From contig CAIVPX010000127.1 of the NCBI GenBank assembly GCA_903907905.1, positions 1-64,000 on the forward strand: 64,000 nt of DNA. The letters are read 5' to 3'. The number at the start of each line of letters is the position of its first letter. Position 1 is the stretch's first letter. The notes under the pieces are model-generated. The model was not told where the DNA came from, ran no database searches, and saw only the letters and a list, made by a program, of their open reading frames with translations. Both the position numbers and the translations under genes were made by a program. This DNA is from an uncultured bacterium. Its GTDB lineage: Bacteria > Pseudomonadota > Gammaproteobacteria > Burkholderiales > Burkholderiaceae_E. Below are positions 1-7,961 of the stretch, in pieces.

Positions 1-1
1 C

Positions 2-925
2 ATGACCCCGGAACAGATCCTCGCCATTGCCCCGCGCGTGCTCACGCAGTCGCAGCGGGAGTTCTATTTCACCGAGGGCTACATCCTGCTCGAGCGCGTG
101 ATCGGTGAGGAGTGGCTGAGCAAGCTGCGCGCGGCCACCGAAGAGATGGTCGAGCGATCGCGCAAGGTGACCCAATCCGACAAGGTGTTCGACCTCGAGC
201 CCGGTCATTTGCCCGATGCGCCAAGGCTTCGTCGCGTCTCCAACCCGGTTGAACAGCACCCGGCCTATTGGGATTACGTCACCCGATCACCCCTGGTGGA
301 CATCGTGGCCGATCTGGTCGGTCCCGATGTCAAGTTTCACCACTCAAAGCTCAACTTCAAGTGGGCGCGCGGCGGCGAAGAGGTGAAGTGGCATTACGAC
401 ATCAGCTTCTGGCCACACACCAACTACTCGCCGCTCACCGTCGGCACCTACATCTACGACTGCGGCATGGATAACGGCCCGCTCATGGTCATGCCTCGCA
501 GTCATACCGACATCGAACCCATGCTCAGCCAGTACGACGATGCCGGCAAATGGACGGGCTGTCTTGGGGATGCCGATGTGGCCAAGCTTTCGCTGAACAA
601 GGCCGTGGCGCTCCCCGGGCCTGCGGGTTCGCTCACGATCCACAATTGCCGCACCCTCCACGCCTCGCCCAAGAATCTTTCGGACACAGGACGCCCGCTG
701 CTGCTCTACACGCTCACATCGGCGGACGCCTTTCCGTACACGATCAACCCGATCCGGCCCAAGCACGACCAGGCCATCATCGCGGGCAAGCGCGCGCCGT
801 GGGCTCACCACGATCCCCGGCCCTGCCTCATTCCGCCCGATTGGTCGGGTGGCTATACCTCCATCTTCGCCTTGCAGCAGGAAGAGGAAGACTCGAACGC
901 GCCCATCGCCGGCGCCACCATGTAG
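2..925 (+). CDS. phytanoyl-CoA dioxygenase (PhyH) family protein
   Basis: This is probably a non-haem Fe(II)/2-oxoglutarate-dependent oxygenase that hydroxylates a small organic or acyl substrate in the cytoplasm. The 307-aa product has the expected jelly-roll pattern. An HxD iron-binding motif lies in WHYDISFW (about residue 130). A distal histidine lies in LTIHNCRTLHAS (about residue 212), followed by the 2-oxoglutarate-binding arginine in TGRPLLLY. The ATG is the second base of the window, so upstream signals cannot be judged. The next gene starts 10 nt after the stop and the one after that overlaps it, so the three + strand genes probably form an operon. The substrate is unknown; the neighbours (C-C lyase-like enzyme, formyl-THF deformylase) suggest small-molecule catabolism. 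The family call is firm, the specificity is not. Confidence 0.85.
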   Translation: MTPEQILAIAPRVLTQSQREFYFTEGYILLERVIGEEWLSKLRAATEEMVERSRKVTQSDKVFDLEPGHLPDAPRLRRVSNPVEQHPAYWDYVTRSPLVDIVADLVGPDVKFHHSKLNFKWARGGEEVKWHYDISFWPHTNYSPLTVGTYIYDCGMDNGPLMVMPRSHTDIEPMLSQYDDAGKWTGCLGDADVAKLSLNKAVALPGPAGSLTIHNCRTLHASPKNLSDTGRPLLLYTLTSADAFPYTINPIRPKHDQAIIAGKRAPWAHHDPRPCLIPPDWSGGYTSIFALQQEEEDSNAPIAGATM

Positions 926-935
926 GAGTGTGCAG

Positions 936-1787
936 GTGCGAGCGTCTCAGCAGAGCCGGGCACGCGCGTTTCATGCCTTGCATCAGGGCCCGGCGCCCCT
1001 GGTCATTGGCAGCGTCTGGGACGTGGCCAGCGCGGTGGTCTTCGCGCAGGCGGGCTTTGCCGCACTGGGCACCTCGAGCGCGGGCATCGCCTATACCCAT
1101 GGCCGGCCAGATGGGCAGGTCATCACGGCCGACCAACTGATCGAATCGGTCGGGCGCATCGCCGGGGCAGTGTCCATTCCCGTATCGGCCGACATTGAGG
1201 CGGGCTTTGGTCAGTCGCCCGAGCAGATTGCGGCCCTGTGCGAGCAATTGATCGCAGCCGGCGCCGTGGGCATCAATCTCGAAGATGCCCCGGGCAACAC
1301 GCCCGGCAGTCTGGCCGACGCCGATCTGCAGTGCGCCACCATTGGTGGCATCCGGCAGGCGGCGCGTCGCTGTGGCCTGTCGCTCTTCATCAACGCCCGT
1401 ACCGACGGCTTCTGGCTGGGCTTGTGGGATGAGCCCACGCGCCTCGCCGAAAGCATCCGGCGCGGCAATGCCTACCTGGCCGCAGGTGCCGACTGCGTCT
1501 TTGTTCCCGGGGCGCTCAAGCCCGACACCCTTGCCGCGCTGGTTCAGGGGATCAAGGGCCCGGTCAATATTCTGGCGATGCCCGGCTGCCCGGATGTTGC
1601 CTCGCTGGGGCGCCTGGGCGTGCGGCGCCTCTCCCAGGGATCGGGCCCCGTCCGGGCCGCTCTCGGACTGACGCGGCGCGTCGCCCGGGAATTGCTTGAA
1701 ACTGGCACTTACAATCACTTCCATCAGGGCGCCATCGCCTATCCCGAAGCCAACGCGCTCTTTTCAGCCCATCAGACATTCGAATGA
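936..1787 (+). CDS. isocitrate lyase/phosphoenolpyruvate mutase family protein
   Basis: This is a member of the PEP mutase/isocitrate lyase superfamily, a TIM barrel that makes or breaks C-C or C-P bonds next to a 2-oxo acid carboxylate. The acidic metal-binding segment ADIEAGFG (about residue 86) and VGINLEDA are clear. The KKCGH loop of true isocitrate lyases is absent, so 2-methylisocitrate lyase-like, oxaloacetate decarboxylase-like or other carboxy-lyase activities are more likely. The ORF track starts at 849 inside the previous gene. I chose GTG 936 because AGGAG (924-928) lies 7 nt before it, giving 283 aa. The stop overlaps the purU start (ATGA), which indicates translational coupling. 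There are no phosphonate genes nearby to support a PEP mutase role. Confidence 0.83.
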   Translation: MRASQQSRARAFHALHQGPAPLVIGSVWDVASAVVFAQAGFAALGTSSAGIAYTHGRPDGQVITADQLIESVGRIAGAVSIPVSADIEAGFGQSPEQIAALCEQLIAAGAVGINLEDAPGNTPGSLADADLQCATIGGIRQAARRCGLSLFINARTDGFWLGLWDEPTRLAESIRRGNAYLAAGADCVFVPGALKPDTLAALVQGIKGPVNILAMPGCPDVASLGRLGVRRLSQGSGPVRAALGLTRRVARELLETGTYNHFHQGAIAYPEANALFSAHQTFE

Positions 1788-2638
1788 ATCCCTCCTTCGT
1801 TCTTACACTCTCCTGTCCCGACCGGTCAGGCATCGTGCATGCGGTGTCGGGTTTTCTGCTTGAACGCGGTGGCAACATCCTGGAAGCCGCCCAGTTCGGC
1901 GACGTGCACACGGGTCTGTTTTTCATGCGGGTGCAGTTCGAGCTGACGCAGGCCGACCCGCGCACCGAGCGCATCGAAGCGGATTTCGCCGCGGTGGGCC
2001 AGGCCTTTGACATGCGTTGGCGCATCGTGGAGAGCAGTCGACGGCTGCCCACCATTCTCATGGTGTCCAAGCTTGGGCACTGCCTGAACGATCTGCTGTT
2101 TCGGCATCGCAGCGGCCTGCTGCCGCTCGATATCCGCGCCATCGTCTCGAATCACCGAGACTTTTATCAGATGGCCGCGTCCTACAACATTGCCTTTCAC
2201 CACATTCCGGTCACGGCCGAGACCAAGCCCGAGGCCGAGGCCAGGCTGCTCGATATCGTCCGAAGCGAAAGGATCGAACTGGTCGTGCTCGCGCGCTATA
2301 TGCAGGTGCTGTCGCCGGAACTTTGCCGGCAGCTCGAGGGGCGGGCCATCAATATCCACCACTCGTTTCTGCCCAGCTTCAAGGGCGCGCGGCCCTACCA
2401 GCAGGCCCACGACCGGGGTGTGAAGCTGATTGGCGCCACCGCCCACTACGTGACCACCGACCTCGACGAGGGGCCGATCATTGAGCAGGACGTGGCCCGG
2501 GTGGACCACACCATGGATGTCGCCCGCGTCACGGCCATGGGGCGCGATGTGGAGAGTGTGGTGCTGGCTCGCGCCATCACCTGGCATGCCGAACACCGGG
2601 TGCTGCTCAACGGCACCAAGACCGTGGTGTTTCGCTGA
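1784..2638 (+). CDS. purU: formyltetrahydrofolate deformylase PurU
   Basis: PurU hydrolyses 10-formyl-THF to formate and THF, balancing the one-carbon pool and supplying formate for purine synthesis. The 284-aa protein has an N-terminal ACT domain starting with the typical LTLSCPDRSGIVHAVS. A formyl-transferase-like catalytic domain follows, with NIHHSFLPSFKGARPY (catalytic His) and GATAHYVTTDLDEGPII. Length and order match the family. It overlaps the preceding lyase-like gene by 4 nt and is last in that operon; the next gene converges from the other strand only 12 nt away. Confidence 0.95.
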   Translation: MNPSFVLTLSCPDRSGIVHAVSGFLLERGGNILEAAQFGDVHTGLFFMRVQFELTQADPRTERIEADFAAVGQAFDMRWRIVESSRRLPTILMVSKLGHCLNDLLFRHRSGLLPLDIRAIVSNHRDFYQMAASYNIAFHHIPVTAETKPEAEARLLDIVRSERIELVVLARYMQVLSPELCRQLEGRAINIHHSFLPSFKGARPYQQAHDRGVKLIGATAHYVTTDLDEGPIIEQDVARVDHTMDVARVTAMGRDVESVVLARAITWHAEHRVLLNGTKTVVFR

Positions 2639-2650
2639 AACGACGCCGCT

Positions 2651-3295
2651 TCAGCCGGGTCCCGGCACGAGGGTGTGGTGGATCACGACGCCCGCCGCCT
2701 GCATGCGCGCGATGGATGCTTCGAGCGAGCCGGCCAGGTCGATCGCCCGGCAGGCCGCCGCCATGACCACCGCCTCAAAGCCAAAGCGGCGTGCATCAAG
2801 CGCCGAGTACGCCACGCAATAATCGGTTGCCAGCCCGCACAGAAACACCCGGCGGATGCCCCGTTCGCGCAGCCACCCCCCAAGACCGGTGAGCGTGCTG
2901 CGGTCGTTTTCGCAAAACGCCGAGTAAGAGTCGATACCCGCCCGGAAGCCCTTGCGCAGCACCAGTTGTGCGGCATCGACATTGAGGGCCGAATGAAACT
3001 GGGCGCCCAAGCTGCCCTGAACGCAATGCTCGGGCCAGAGGGTCTGCTCGCCGTAGGACATTGACACGGACGAGAACACGACCTGCCCGGGGTGGCTGAT
3101 TGCAAACGACTGGTGCCCGGGCGGATGCCAATCCTGGGTGAGAACAACGCAGGCGAACGACGGCATCAGCGCGTTGATCAGCGTAACGACCTCGTCACCA
3201 CCCGGAACAGCCAGGGCACCGCCCGGACAGAAATCGTTCTGGACATCGATGACGAGCAAGGCATCGGTGGCGGGCTCGATTGGAAGTGGACTCAC
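2651..3295 (-). CDS. pncA: nicotinamidase (isochorismatase fold)
   Basis: This enzyme deamidates nicotinamide to nicotinate for NAD salvage. The 214-aa product shows LLVIDVQNDFCPGGAL with the catalytic Asp, the metal-binding DWHPPGHQSF, the catalytic Lys in VLRKGF and the nucleophilic Cys in GLATDYCVAYSALDA. The track ORF starts upstream at 3343. I prefer GTG 3295 because GGAGG lies 5 nt before it and the homologous fold starts just after. Convergent with purU. Another NAD-synthesis gene, nadC, lies 48 kb away. A related cysteine hydrolase is the alternative, but the full catalytic set favours PncA. Confidence 0.88.
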   Translation of the reverse strand: MSPLPIEPATDALLVIDVQNDFCPGGALAVPGGDEVVTLINALMPSFACVVLTQDWHPPGHQSFAISHPGQVVFSSVSMSYGEQTLWPEHCVQGSLGAQFHSALNVDAAQLVLRKGFRAGIDSYSAFCENDRSTLTGLGGWLRERGIRRVFLCGLATDYCVAYSALDARRFGFEAVVMAAACRAIDLAGSLEASIARMQAAGVVIHHTLVPGPG

Positions 3296-3370
3296 GATGA
3301 CCTCCGAAACCCGGCGCGCAAAGGCGCGGCGGACATGACGCACCAGTGTAAGCCAGCACGCGGCCGGCGC

Positions 3371-3478
3371 TCAGGCCAGCAGGATCGCGCAGGGCATGAC
3401 GATGAGGCAGGCCAGTGCCACGATGCGGTCGGAGTCGATCCATCGGCGAAACAAGCTGACAGGGGTGATCGGTTTCAT
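3371..3478 (-). CDS. small predicted membrane protein, 35 aa (not in ORF track)
   Basis: This is a short ORF upstream of pncA on the same strand. It starts with ATG preceded by AGGAG at a 7-nt spacing. It encodes a basic N-terminus (about 20 residues) followed by one hydrophobic stretch, IVALACLIVMPCAILLA, ending at a TGA. The layout resembles a single-pass or tail-anchored small protein. I do not recognise a family. The good ribosome binding site and the clear membrane segment are the support; conservation could not be tested. It could be co-transcribed with pncA, whose start lies 75 nt downstream. Confidence 0.45.
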   Translation of the reverse strand: MKPITPVSLFRRWIDSDRIVALACLIVMPCAILLA

Positions 3479-3521
3479 CGCTAAGCTCCTGGAGTTGAAC
3501 CCGAATCAGTCTGTAGGATCT

Positions 3522-3542
3522 CAGGCTCACCGAATGAGCCTG
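3522..3542. promoter_or_regulatory. 8-bp inverted repeat ahead of the enoyl-CoA hydratase gene
   Basis: CAGGCTCA and TGAGCCTG form perfect arms around a 5-nt centre (CCGAA). The repeat ends 8 nt before the AGGAG of the hydratase-like gene and lies upstream of the small membrane ORF on the other strand. It could be an operator in the divergent intergenic region or a hairpin near the ribosome binding site. No regulator gene is adjacent. Confidence 0.4.
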
Positions 3543-3560
3543 TCACATCAAGGAGCCGTC

Positions 3561-4355
3561 ATGTCTGAACCCATCGTCACCACCGAGCGTCGGGGCCGCA
3601 TCGCCATCGTGCGGTTTGATCGCGGCCAGACCGCCAACTCGCTGTCGATCGAAACCTGCCGGCAGTTGCAGCAGGCGGCGCGCAGCTTCGAGAACGACAC
3701 CCAGGTGTCGGCGGTCATCCTCACTGGCAGCGCACGCAATTTCACCATGGGCGCCGACCTCAAGGACCCCGAGTTACTCGCCCTGCCGCAGCAACCGCTG
3801 GCCGAGCGGCGTCTGCTGGCCCAGGTGGGCGGCCGCATGTGCCGGGCCTGGGAGGATATCGAGCCCCTGACGATCGCCGCCATAGAGGGCTGGTGTGTTG
3901 GTGGCGGTGCCGCCCTGGCGCTCAGCTGCGACCTGCGCGTGAGCGCAAGCAACGCAAGCTTTTACGTGCCAGAGATCGAGCGCGGCATGAACCTGTCCTG
4001 GAACGCGGTGCCCAGGCTCACGCATCTGGTGGGCGCTGCGCGCGCCAAGCGCATCATCATTCTGGCCGAGAAGCTTGCCGCGCCGGCCGCCGCCGACTGG
4101 GGCCTGGTGGATCAGTTGAGCGAGCCCGGCAAGGCCCTCGAGGCCGCCATGCAATGGGCCGAGCGCACTGCCAGCCTGCCACCCGTGCAGATCCGCATGC
4201 TCAAGCAGCAGGTCAATGCGGCCGCCCACGCGCTCGATCAGGCCGTCAGCCACGCCGACTACGAACAATTCATGCTGGCCGCATCCTCGGGCGATTTTCG
4301 CGAGGGGATGCAGTCCTTCATCGAAGGACGGCCCCCGCGCTACACCGGCGCCTGA
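3561..4355 (+). CDS. enoyl-CoA hydratase/isomerase family protein
   Basis: This is a crotonase-fold protein likely to hydrate or isomerise an acyl-CoA. The 264-aa product shows the oxyanion-hole segment RNFTMGADLKD and the second oxyanion segment EGWCVGGGAALALSCDLRVS. The first catalytic Glu of classical hydratases is not obvious (VGGGAALAL region), while a Glu follows in FYVPEIERGMN, so the exact reaction is uncertain. The track ORF begins at 3396 in frame, but ATG 3561 with AGGAG at 5 nt is clearly the start and gives the normal family length. It stands alone on + between divergent and convergent neighbours, with a palindrome just upstream. Confidence 0.87.
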   Translation: MSEPIVTTERRGRIAIVRFDRGQTANSLSIETCRQLQQAARSFENDTQVSAVILTGSARNFTMGADLKDPELLALPQQPLAERRLLAQVGGRMCRAWEDIEPLTIAAIEGWCVGGGAALALSCDLRVSASNASFYVPEIERGMNLSWNAVPRLTHLVGAARAKRIIILAEKLAAPAAADWGLVDQLSEPGKALEAAMQWAERTASLPPVQIRMLKQQVNAAAHALDQAVSHADYEQFMLAASSGDFREGMQSFIEGRPPRYTGA

Positions 4356-4373
4356 TCGGGCCTGAGGACCTGC

Positions 4374-5714
4374 TCAGCGCCTGCCGCCGCTCGACAGATC
4401 GGTGGCGATGCGCAGGGCTCGCGTGTAGTTTTGCTGGGCTTGGCTGGCCCACAGGCTCTCGAGTGCAGCGACCCGGGGCCGACGCAACGGCTCGCGAATC
4501 TGATCGCTGAAAGCCAATGTGATCGACTCGGCTCGCAGCGCCGGTTCGGCCAGAATGGGCGAGAAGCTGAGCGCTCGGGCCTGCTCGATCAAGGCTCGGG
4601 CATCGGGATCGCCGCCTGTCCCCAAACGGCGACTGGCCTGATCAATGGCGCGGCAGGCTGCCTTGAGCTGATCCAGCGGCTGTACCAGCGTCTGATCGAC
4701 CAAGGTGGCCAGCACGCGTTGCCGACGCTCAAGCAAGGCGGCATCGAGCGTGAGGTACTGCCGGACCGTGTCGGTGCGGACCGGCGGATCCACCTCAGGC
4801 TTCGAGCCTGCTGGGGGCGCGGTTGCCGGTGCCGACACAAAGCGGATGAAACGCTGCGCCTGTCTCGGATCGCGACTGCCGGCGACGATGGCCAGTCGCG
4901 CGCTCATGATCGCGGTGAGCGCAGGCTGCACGAGCCGCGCCGGATCGGTCACGGCGTCTTCAAGGACGAACTGGATCCGCGGGCCGGTAGCGCCCTCGGG
5001 GGCCGTGTTGGCGGCAAGCCGTGCCAGCGTCTGCCAGCCGGCGTCCCAGCCCTGGTCCTGCAAAATGACCTCGATCAGTAGCGGGGCCACGCCGCTGCGG
5101 TCGGTCCACTGCGGCGAGAGCCGGGCCGAGCAAGCGGCCTGGGCCAGATCCTGCCAGCGACGCGGCCATTCGGCCGCAGCCGATCCGGGCGAGGCCGCCG
5201 ACCACTCGAGGCCCAGCCGGACAAGATGCTGCGCACGAAGTGAGAGCACGCGAGCGCTTCGGTCCCCGGTCACCGCGCCGGGCGAGGTTTCTGTTTCTAG
5301 CGCCTGCAGCAGTCCCTCGGCCGCCAGCGTGTCGAAGACCTCGGTCGAGGCAGACCAGATCAGGTCGGGTCGCTGCAGCGGCCCCGTGGCGCGCAGCGTG
5401 CCAAGGGCCAACGCAGATCGCTGGTGAATGAGTTCGATGCGAAGGTCAGGGTTGGCGCGCTCGAATGCCGCCGCACGGGCACGCGAATAGGCTTCCGGCA
5501 GGGAACTGAGCACCGTGAGCGTTTGCATGCGCGCAGGCGCCTGGGCAAGCGTCGGCCCCCAGCCTGCCAGCGCCAGACAGAACAACACAAGACTGCGGAC
5601 GAGGCAGTTCAAAGCCGCTCGAGGCAAGGCTGAGACAATCCCCGCAGGCGCCTGACTCGCACGCGACGCATAGGCAAGCGCGACCATCGGGTCTACGCTG
5701 ACTTTGCGCTTCAT
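4374..5714 (-). CDS. periplasmic extracellular solute-binding protein (ABC type)
   Basis: This is a secreted solute-binding protein of the two-lobed periplasmic fold. After an unusually long basic N-terminus comes a hydrophobic signal segment (LVLFCLALAGWGPTLAQA, around residues 45-62), then mature sequence starting TLTVLSSLPEAYSRARAAAF and RPDLIWSASTEVFDTL. This pattern is typical of iron/polyamine-like substrate-binding domains. Start ATG 5714 has GGAGG 8 nt upstream; the long upstream extension in the track (to 6143) is not needed. The product is 446 aa. No permease or ATPase is adjacent, so it is an orphan binding protein or a partner of a distant transporter or sensor. The ligand is unknown. 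Confidence 0.72.
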   Translation of the reverse strand: MKRKVSVDPMVALAYASRASQAPAGIVSALPRAALNCLVRSLVLFCLALAGWGPTLAQAPARMQTLTVLSSLPEAYSRARAAAFERANPDLRIELIHQRSALALGTLRATGPLQRPDLIWSASTEVFDTLAAEGLLQALETETSPGAVTGDRSARVLSLRAQHLVRLGLEWSAASPGSAAAEWPRRWQDLAQAACSARLSPQWTDRSGVAPLLIEVILQDQGWDAGWQTLARLAANTAPEGATGPRIQFVLEDAVTDPARLVQPALTAIMSARLAIVAGSRDPRQAQRFIRFVSAPATAPPAGSKPEVDPPVRTDTVRQYLTLDAALLERRQRVLATLVDQTLVQPLDQLKAACRAIDQASRRLGTGGDPDARALIEQARALSFSPILAEPALRAESITLAFSDQIREPLRRPRVAALESLWASQAQQNYTRALRIATDLSSGGRR

Positions 5715-5921
5715 TGCATAATCCTCCGGCTCGGTCCATGCGGCAACAACCTGCATTCTAGGCCCAGCCGCAATCGACGGCGCTACGCGGGTACGGCTCG
5801 GTGCGGTTCCGGTGGGGCAAGGGGCTCCTCCAGGTCCTGCCCGTCCGCCGGCTTCGGGCGCCGCCGGCCGCAGTACGCTGCATCGTCCTCTGACCTCGAA
5901 CCTGAACTGACTGGAGTCACC

Positions 5922-7094
5922 ATGCCCGGCCCTCGGCGGACCCTGAAACGATTGCTGCAAAGTCTGGCCGCAGTGACGCTGGTCTCGAGCGTAGGTGCAC
6001 TTGCGCAAGGCGAGCCGGCTGAGCGGCTCGCCTGGAGCGTTCCGGACAGCGGCTCCGAGGGCTTCGAGCAGGTCCGTACGATCAGCGACGCACTCAAGGC
6101 CCGGCATCGCCCGCCGGTGCGACTCGAACCCAGCGCCTCGCACACCACCCGGGCCCGGCTTTTGCGCGAGGGCAAGGTACAGTTTTCAGCCACGAGCGTG
6201 GCCGGAAGCTTTTTCGCCCAGGAGGGTCTCTTCGAGTTTGGCGGCCGCGATTGGGGGCCGCAGCCTGTGCGGGTGGTGCTGATGAACGTCCAGTCGCAAT
6301 TGATGGGCGTGGTCACCGCCCGGGACGCCAGTATCGCCACCCTCGCTGAACTCCGGGGCAAACGGGTCGCATGGGTGCATGACACGCCGGCCCTCAATCA
6401 CCATCTCACCGCCTTGCTCGCCTATGGCGAACTGTCGTGGAGCGATGTCAGCAAGGTCGAATTTCCGAGCTACGGCGCAGCCATCGAGGCGATCGTCAAG
6501 AACCGGGCGGATGCCGCCTTTGTTGCCTCGGGCACCGCATCACTCGCAGCCCTGGCCGCATCACCGCGGGGCCTGCACTACCCGATCGTGCCCCATGCCG
6601 ATACACAGGCCTGGGCGCGACTGCAGCGGCTCGCCCCTTACATGATGCCCATCGATGCCAGCGCCGGCACCGAACTGTCACCCAAGCAGCCCGTGGAAGC
6701 CGTCACCTATCCCTACCCGGTATTGATCACACTCGCGAACCAGCGGGAATCGCTGGTCTACGAACTCACCCGCGACCTGGTGGCCGCCTTTGGGCAATAC
6801 CGCGACAAGGCGCCCGGCAATGCAGGGTGGGATGTCCGGCAGCAGGCACTTTCCTGGGCGATCCCCTTCCACGAGGGGGCGGTGCGCCTACTGAGCGAGC
6901 AGGGCCTCTGGAACGCCCGACATCAGGCCCACAACGAGCACCTGATCGCGAGACAGCGCGCACTCAGGCAGGCCTGGGACAGCCTCAGGCGTGCGCTCGC
7001 CGAGCCGGACGAGCCCTTCGACAAAGCCTGGATGAGAACCCGCGCTGAGGCGCTGCGGCAGGCCAACCTGGAGGTGTTTCTGAAAGATTGGTAG
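5922..7094 (+). CDS. TAXI-family TRAP transporter solute-binding protein
   Basis: This is a periplasmic binding protein of the TAXI group, which normally delivers organic acids to a TRAP membrane subunit. The 390-aa product has a Sec signal (LLQSLAAVTLVSSVGALAQG). It then shows the group's late-domain pattern EAVTYPYPVLITLANQRESL plus LVYELTRDLVAAF and a terminal AIPFHEGAVR. No TRAP membrane gene is adjacent. It is divergent from the other binding protein, sharing a 207-nt intergenic region that may co-regulate both. The assignment is from pattern similarity to TAXI proteins; the ligand is unknown. Confidence 0.75.
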   Translation: MPGPRRTLKRLLQSLAAVTLVSSVGALAQGEPAERLAWSVPDSGSEGFEQVRTISDALKARHRPPVRLEPSASHTTRARLLREGKVQFSATSVAGSFFAQEGLFEFGGRDWGPQPVRVVLMNVQSQLMGVVTARDASIATLAELRGKRVAWVHDTPALNHHLTALLAYGELSWSDVSKVEFPSYGAAIEAIVKNRADAAFVASGTASLAALAASPRGLHYPIVPHADTQAWARLQRLAPYMMPIDASAGTELSPKQPVEAVTYPYPVLITLANQRESLVYELTRDLVAAFGQYRDKAPGNAGWDVRQQALSWAIPFHEGAVRLLSEQGLWNARHQAHNEHLIARQRALRQAWDSLRRALAEPDEPFDKAWMRTRAEALRQANLEVFLKDW

Positions 7095-7117
7095 CGGCCT
7101 TGTCCGCAAGGGCTTGA

Positions 7118-7135
7118 TCGGGGGACGCCCCCCGA
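7118..7135. terminator. GC-rich hairpin between convergent genes
   Basis: TCGGGGG and CCCCCGA pair perfectly around ACGC (7-bp stem, 4-nt loop). The hairpin lies in the short gap between the TAXI gene (+) and the SDR gene (-). There is no T-run, so it may be a factor-assisted or bidirectional terminator. A 15-nt part recurs on the minus strand near 15972-15986. Confidence 0.45.
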
Positions 7136-7151
7136 CCGGGCCATTGCGGGC

Positions 7152-7931
7152 TCAGAAGGTGCCCGGATAGGCGCCGCCATCGATCAGAAAATTTTGTCCG
7201 GTGACATAGGCCGCCTGCGCACTGCACAGGTACGCGCAGGCCTGACCGAATTCATAGGCATTGCCCAGCCTACCCGCCGGGATCGAGCGCGCGCGTGCGG
7301 CCAGCGCCTCATCAAAGCTGATGCCCTGCTTACCGGCCATGGCCTGCACGGTGGCCCGAATTCGGTCGGTATCGAAGGCCCCCGGCAACAGATTGTTGAT
7401 CGTGACGTTGTGCCGGACCGTCTGACGCGCGATGCCCGCCACAAAACCGGTGAGGCCCGCTCGCGCACCATTGGACAAGCCCAGCACCTCGATGGGCGCC
7501 TTGACCGAGCTTGAGGTGATGTTGACGATGCGCCCGAAGCCGCGGGCGATCATGCCGTCGACAGTGGCCTTGATCAGCTCAATGGGCGTGAGCATGTTGC
7601 CCTCGACCGCCTTGAGCCAGTCTTCACGGCTCCAGTTGCGGAAATCGCCAGGGGGCGGGCCGCCCGCGTTGTTGACCAGAATATCCACCTGAGGGCAGGC
7701 CGCCAGCACGTGTGCTCGGCCCTCGACGCTAGTGATGTCGGCTGCCACTGCATGAACCGTGACACCGGTCTGCGACCGGATGCGCTGCGCAGCGGCCTCC
7801 AGCACATCGACCGAGCGAGCGTTCATCACAAGATTCACGCCCTCCTGCGCAAGCGACTGCGCACAGCCAAAGCCAAGCCCCTTGCTCGACGCACAGACAA
7901 TCGCCCACTTACCCGAAATGCCCAGATCCAT
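7152..7931 (-). CDS. SDR-family protein with altered catalytic tetrad (BKR-like)
   Basis: The protein has a 259-aa Rossmann fold related to 3-oxoacyl-ACP reductases. The nucleotide-binding glycine motif is altered (CASSKGLGFG) but DILVNNAGG is intact. At the catalytic site the Ser is present (NITSSS), but the usual YxxxK is replaced by SNGAR, so Tyr is Ser and Lys is Arg. An SDR subgroup lacking a perfect NAD motif and tetrad (BKR-like) is known, and this fits it. It may act on an unusual substrate or use other residues. It is encoded 30 nt after ubiJ, where ubiB would often be expected in related genomes. Confidence 0.85.
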   Translation of the reverse strand: MDLGISGKWAIVCASSKGLGFGCAQSLAQEGVNLVMNARSVDVLEAAAQRIRSQTGVTVHAVAADITSVEGRAHVLAACPQVDILVNNAGGPPPGDFRNWSREDWLKAVEGNMLTPIELIKATVDGMIARGFGRIVNITSSSVKAPIEVLGLSNGARAGLTGFVAGIARQTVRHNVTINNLLPGAFDTDRIRATVQAMAGKQGISFDEALAARARSIPAGRLGNAYEFGQACAYLCSAQAAYVTGQNFLIDGGAYPGTF

Positions 7932-7961
7932 CGCTCTGCCTCCGAAAGGTGACGAGACGGT

